Shown here piece after piece: positions 61,400 through 64,000 of a stretch of 64,000 bases of DNA. Source of the stretch: Perognathus longimembris pacificus (lineage: Eukaryota > Chordata > Mammalia > Rodentia > Heteromyidae); assembly GCF_023159225.1 (NCBI RefSeq), contig NC_063188.1, positions 38,120,021 through 38,184,020 of the forward strand, written 5' to 3'. Every line of letters starts with the position of its first letter. The stretch's first letter is position 1. The notes beneath the pieces are model-generated. The model did no database searches and was not told the origin of the DNA. It saw nothing but the letters and a program-made list of their open reading frames with translations. The position numbers were made by a program, and so were the translations under genes.

Positions 61400-62535
61400 T
61401 TTTTTTAATAATAATGGACATTTATTAAGCACCAGGAGTATAATGAAATGTTTGCTATATAAAAATATGTAATTATTGATACAGTTCCCTGCCATAAGCT
61501 TACAATCTAAAATAAAATGCAAGAATGCTGTAAGTCTGTCACAAAAATTTTCTTAACTTAGAAATGGCTATATTGACAAGTGGATGAGGAAAAATAGCCT
61601 ATTATTTCAGATACAGTGTTAATAATAAGGCTTTGCACATGATCTACTTTTCCTGATTATATTAGGCTTGCTAGGAAAAAAAAGCACTTAGGAACTTGGT
61701 AAAAAGAAGGAATTATTTTAGATGGCCCTGTAGAACTTTAAACAAAATGTTTATTGGGCTCGAGTTTCTCAGTAGCTAGAGAAATCCCATGAAAAATATT
61801 CTGAACTAGACCATTTTGTCATTTATTATTTAAACTTGGTTAATTTCTTCCTCCTACCTTACATGTAAGGGCTCCAATGATACTATATCAAGAAAATAAA
61901 TACTACATCTAGATTAACATACTCTAGTATGTTAAAGGCCTAGTGAGCTGACATTCTAGGAAGTATTATTTTATATTTCAAAAGAATATTGAGCAAAGAT
62001 AGCAGTGGGACCTCTGGCTATGGGAGATAATTAACTATGTATGACACATAAACAAAGGCAGTCAAATCCAGACCCGGACTCTCTTAAATGATTAGGATTA
62101 CACAACATGGCTTGCTTTTCTGCTTCATATTTCTAATATGGGGGTATGTAGAATTTAGCATCAAGACTCTAAACTACAAACTCTGTCTTATTTTGACTAC
62201 ATGCATAGTATAAAGTTTAGTAAATATTTTCAAGGTTTTCAATACTGGTCATTTTTAGCTGACAAAGCACACTAAACACATTTTTACTAATTGTCAAATC
62301 AGAATAAAAAGTATTTTAAACCATACAATCTTAAGCTACATATTATTTGTGGTAGTTTTTAATTCCAAGAGAATATTAAAAAATAAAGTAATTGGTTGAA
62401 AACAGAAATAGTATTCTGTAATGTGCATGATTAAAATTTTTCAACAATTCATGCATACAGCTATTTAATGGCAGAGTAGTAGCATACTGAGATATTCTTT
62501 ATGGCAAAATAGTACATGTCAGCAATTGTTAAAAG
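61400..62535. other. No recognised content
   Basis: AT-rich unique-looking sequence without supported features. Confidence 0.45.
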
Positions 62536-62537
62536 TA

Positions 62538-62745
62538 ATAGTAATACTTGCAAAACTGTTTGGTGTAAGTGAACTGAACACCTCAGTGGGGGAAAGGGAA
62601 AGGGGGAGGAGGGAGGGGGGGTATGAGGGACAAGGTAACAAACAGTACAAGAAATGTATCCAATGCCTAACATATGAAACTGTAACCTCTCTGTACATCA
62701 GTTTGATAATAAAAATTTGAAAAACAAATAAAATAAAATAAAGTA
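62538..62745 (+). mobile_element. L1 3' end (short)
   Basis: 'gcaaaactgtttggtgtaagtg…' with a G-rich run at 62588-62630, then 'ctgtacatcagtttgataataaaa' and an A-rich tail (AAAT units). Confidence 0.88.
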
Positions 62746-62912
62746 ATAATATTCCACTTAATAATAGGTCTTGAAACTTTTTTATAAGTGATTCGTTTAC
62801 TAGCACCAACACTTAAAAATGTTCATAAAGCATGGTAAAACAAATTTATAGAGAAAGAATGGCCCAGATATTTTAGGAGTAAACATTCTATAAAATAAGA
62901 GTAACAACATGG

Positions 62913-63056
62913 AGCCAGGCATGGGTAGCTCACAGCTATAATCCTAGCTGCTTAGGGAGCTGAGATCTAAACATCATGGTTGGATAGAAGTCAGCTTAGG
63001 CAGAAAAGTCCATGAGACTTTTTTTTTGGCCAGTCCTAGGGCTTGAACTCAGGCAA
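62913..63056 (+). mobile_element. B1-like head joined to reversed module
   Basis: 62913-63019 is a plus-strand B1-type head with the 'aaagtccatgagac' middle. 63020-63056 is the start of a minus-strand second module ('tttttttttggccagtcctagggcttgaactcagg'). They are two separate insertions or a rearranged pair. Confidence 0.75.
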
Positions 63057-63071
63057 AACAGAGTAACATGC

Positions 63072-63150
63072 ACTCGGGGATGTAGCTCAGTGGTAGAGCA
63101 CCTGTCTAGCACATGTGACCCCCCCCCCCCCCAGCTCCATCAAAAAGAAA
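63072..63150 (+). mobile_element. ID element with C-run
   Basis: 'cactcggggatgtagctcagtggtagagcacctgtctagcac' is an ID A-box region. A run of about 15 C (63119-63133) interrupts the B box. Confidence 0.8.
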
Positions 63151-64000
63151 TAAAAGCACTAATATGGACCTAAAGTTAATATTAAAACAAGTATCTTCCA
63201 ACTTAAAAGTATCATTTAGACTTTCTACTGATAGTAAGGAAATAAAATCCAATTAGTTATAAAAATTGAAATAGAAACCTCAATGTTGCTCTCCTTTAAT
63301 AAGATGACAAGAATTGTCAACGGGATTCCTAAAAAGGCTCTCCTCCCCCCCCCCCAAAAAAAAACCAACACTCAGTCAATGCACTTATTTCTAGTTGGTA
63401 TTATGTGAAAGCAGAATTTCTGATTTGGGCATGTATTTGTTTAAGGCAAGGCAAGTTTGACCATATACTAGGCAAAGATATTAGCATGGTTATAAAGACC
63501 ATATGATCAATACATATACATCTTGTTTTAAAAAATGATACATTCCTAGCTACATAATACTTAATTTCATTTGCTATTTGAATACTATGTTTGACATCAA
63601 GCTTAGAGGCATAATTGCTGTATTACACTAAAAATGCTTCATTCTTCCAATATTGCAAAGTATGCTATATTTTCAAATACTGGGTATATTTTTGCACAGA
63701 AATTTAAAAGATATACTAGCTAGTAAAAGATATAGTAGGTAGTTACAATTACTATGTTAAGTAATTGTGCAAAGAAAGAAGTTCAAAAGGAGGACAAAAT
63801 AGAAAACTAAGTAAGCATAAAATAATTGCTTTTAACAAGATATAAGGTAGTTCTGAATATGTTTCTTGTCTTAGTAATGTGTATATGCATTTTATAACTA
63901 CAAGTTTAATAAACATACTAAGATTATGTATGATATGACTACTTTTCTTCCCTATATCATCTCTAAGAGCACTGGGAGGTAATTTTCTTTTGAATACAAA
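63151..64000. other. No recognised content
   Basis: AT-rich sequence with a short C9A9 run near 63345-63363. No gene or repeat family was recognised up to the window end. Confidence 0.45.

Noticed and set aside
63072..63150. tRNA gene candidate from A/B-box-like motifs
   Set aside because: It is an ID SINE: the cloverleaf is not maintained and a C-run disrupts the B box. The same reasoning was applied to the other SINE heads.

Overview
This is a window of mammalian nuclear DNA. It is AT-rich, gene-poor and dominated by interspersed repeats. Almost none of the open frames in it are genes. The SINEs are ID-type (tRNA-Ala/BC1-like) heads and B1-like 7SL heads, both joined to the same second tRNA-like module. 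I associate that structure with geomyoid rodents (kangaroo rats, pocket mice, pocket gophers). The species call is an inference from the repeats, not from a search. The gene content points to the X chromosome near the BEX/TCEAL cluster.

Layout. 1-1.25 kb: a 3'-truncated L1 tail and, on the minus strand, one intact first coding exon of a PRAME-like leucine-rich-repeat gene whose remaining exons lie outside the window. 1.25-28.9 kb: repeats, including a 2.9 kb L1 with a decayed ORF2 (about 5.35-8.23 kb), an older L1 split by a younger one (about 9.9-14.8 kb), twin-primed L1 copies near 16.3-17.1 and 18.1-18.7 kb, many SINEs and microsatellites. 28.9-31.0 kb: a plus-strand TCEAL3/5/6-type locus that keeps its splice sites but whose coding exon is broken. 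31-41 kb: spacer with SINEs, two LTR-like fragments and simple repeats. 40.9-43.75 kb: a minus-strand TCEAL2/4-type gene with an intact 244-codon reading frame, a 72-bp noncoding exon 2, an assembly gap of exactly 500 N in its last intron, and a GC-rich promoter with a CACGTG palindrome next to a TGACGCAAT element. 44.7-45.4 kb: a 5'-truncated processed pseudogene of CYRIB (FAM49B). 45.4-64 kb: repeats again, including a twin-primed L1 with a perfect 15-bp target-site duplication.

The two TCEAL loci face each other tail to tail. Their 5' noncoding parts (end of exon 1, intron 1, exon 2, start of intron 2) form a nearly identical inverted repeat of about 0.95 kb per arm with a spacer of about 12.4 kb. 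Their coding exons are different paralogues. A tail-to-tail TCEAL2-TCEAL6 pair is, from memory, also the human Xq22 arrangement. The most interesting signal in the window is this sharp contrast between homogenised noncoding arms and divergent coding exons, together with decay of one partner's coding exon and loss of its promoter.

Short stretches not listed as features (371-930, 1240-1730, 2670-3030, 3900-4260, 8250-8600, 8690-9850, 15850-16150, 20600-20950, 21150-22030, 24740-25500, 31030-31360, 31490-32050, 34840-35720, 39270-39455, 40600-40900, 44250-44740, 47480-48125, 48955-49360, 52445-53110, 54275-54900, 60135-60860) were read and showed nothing I could assign.
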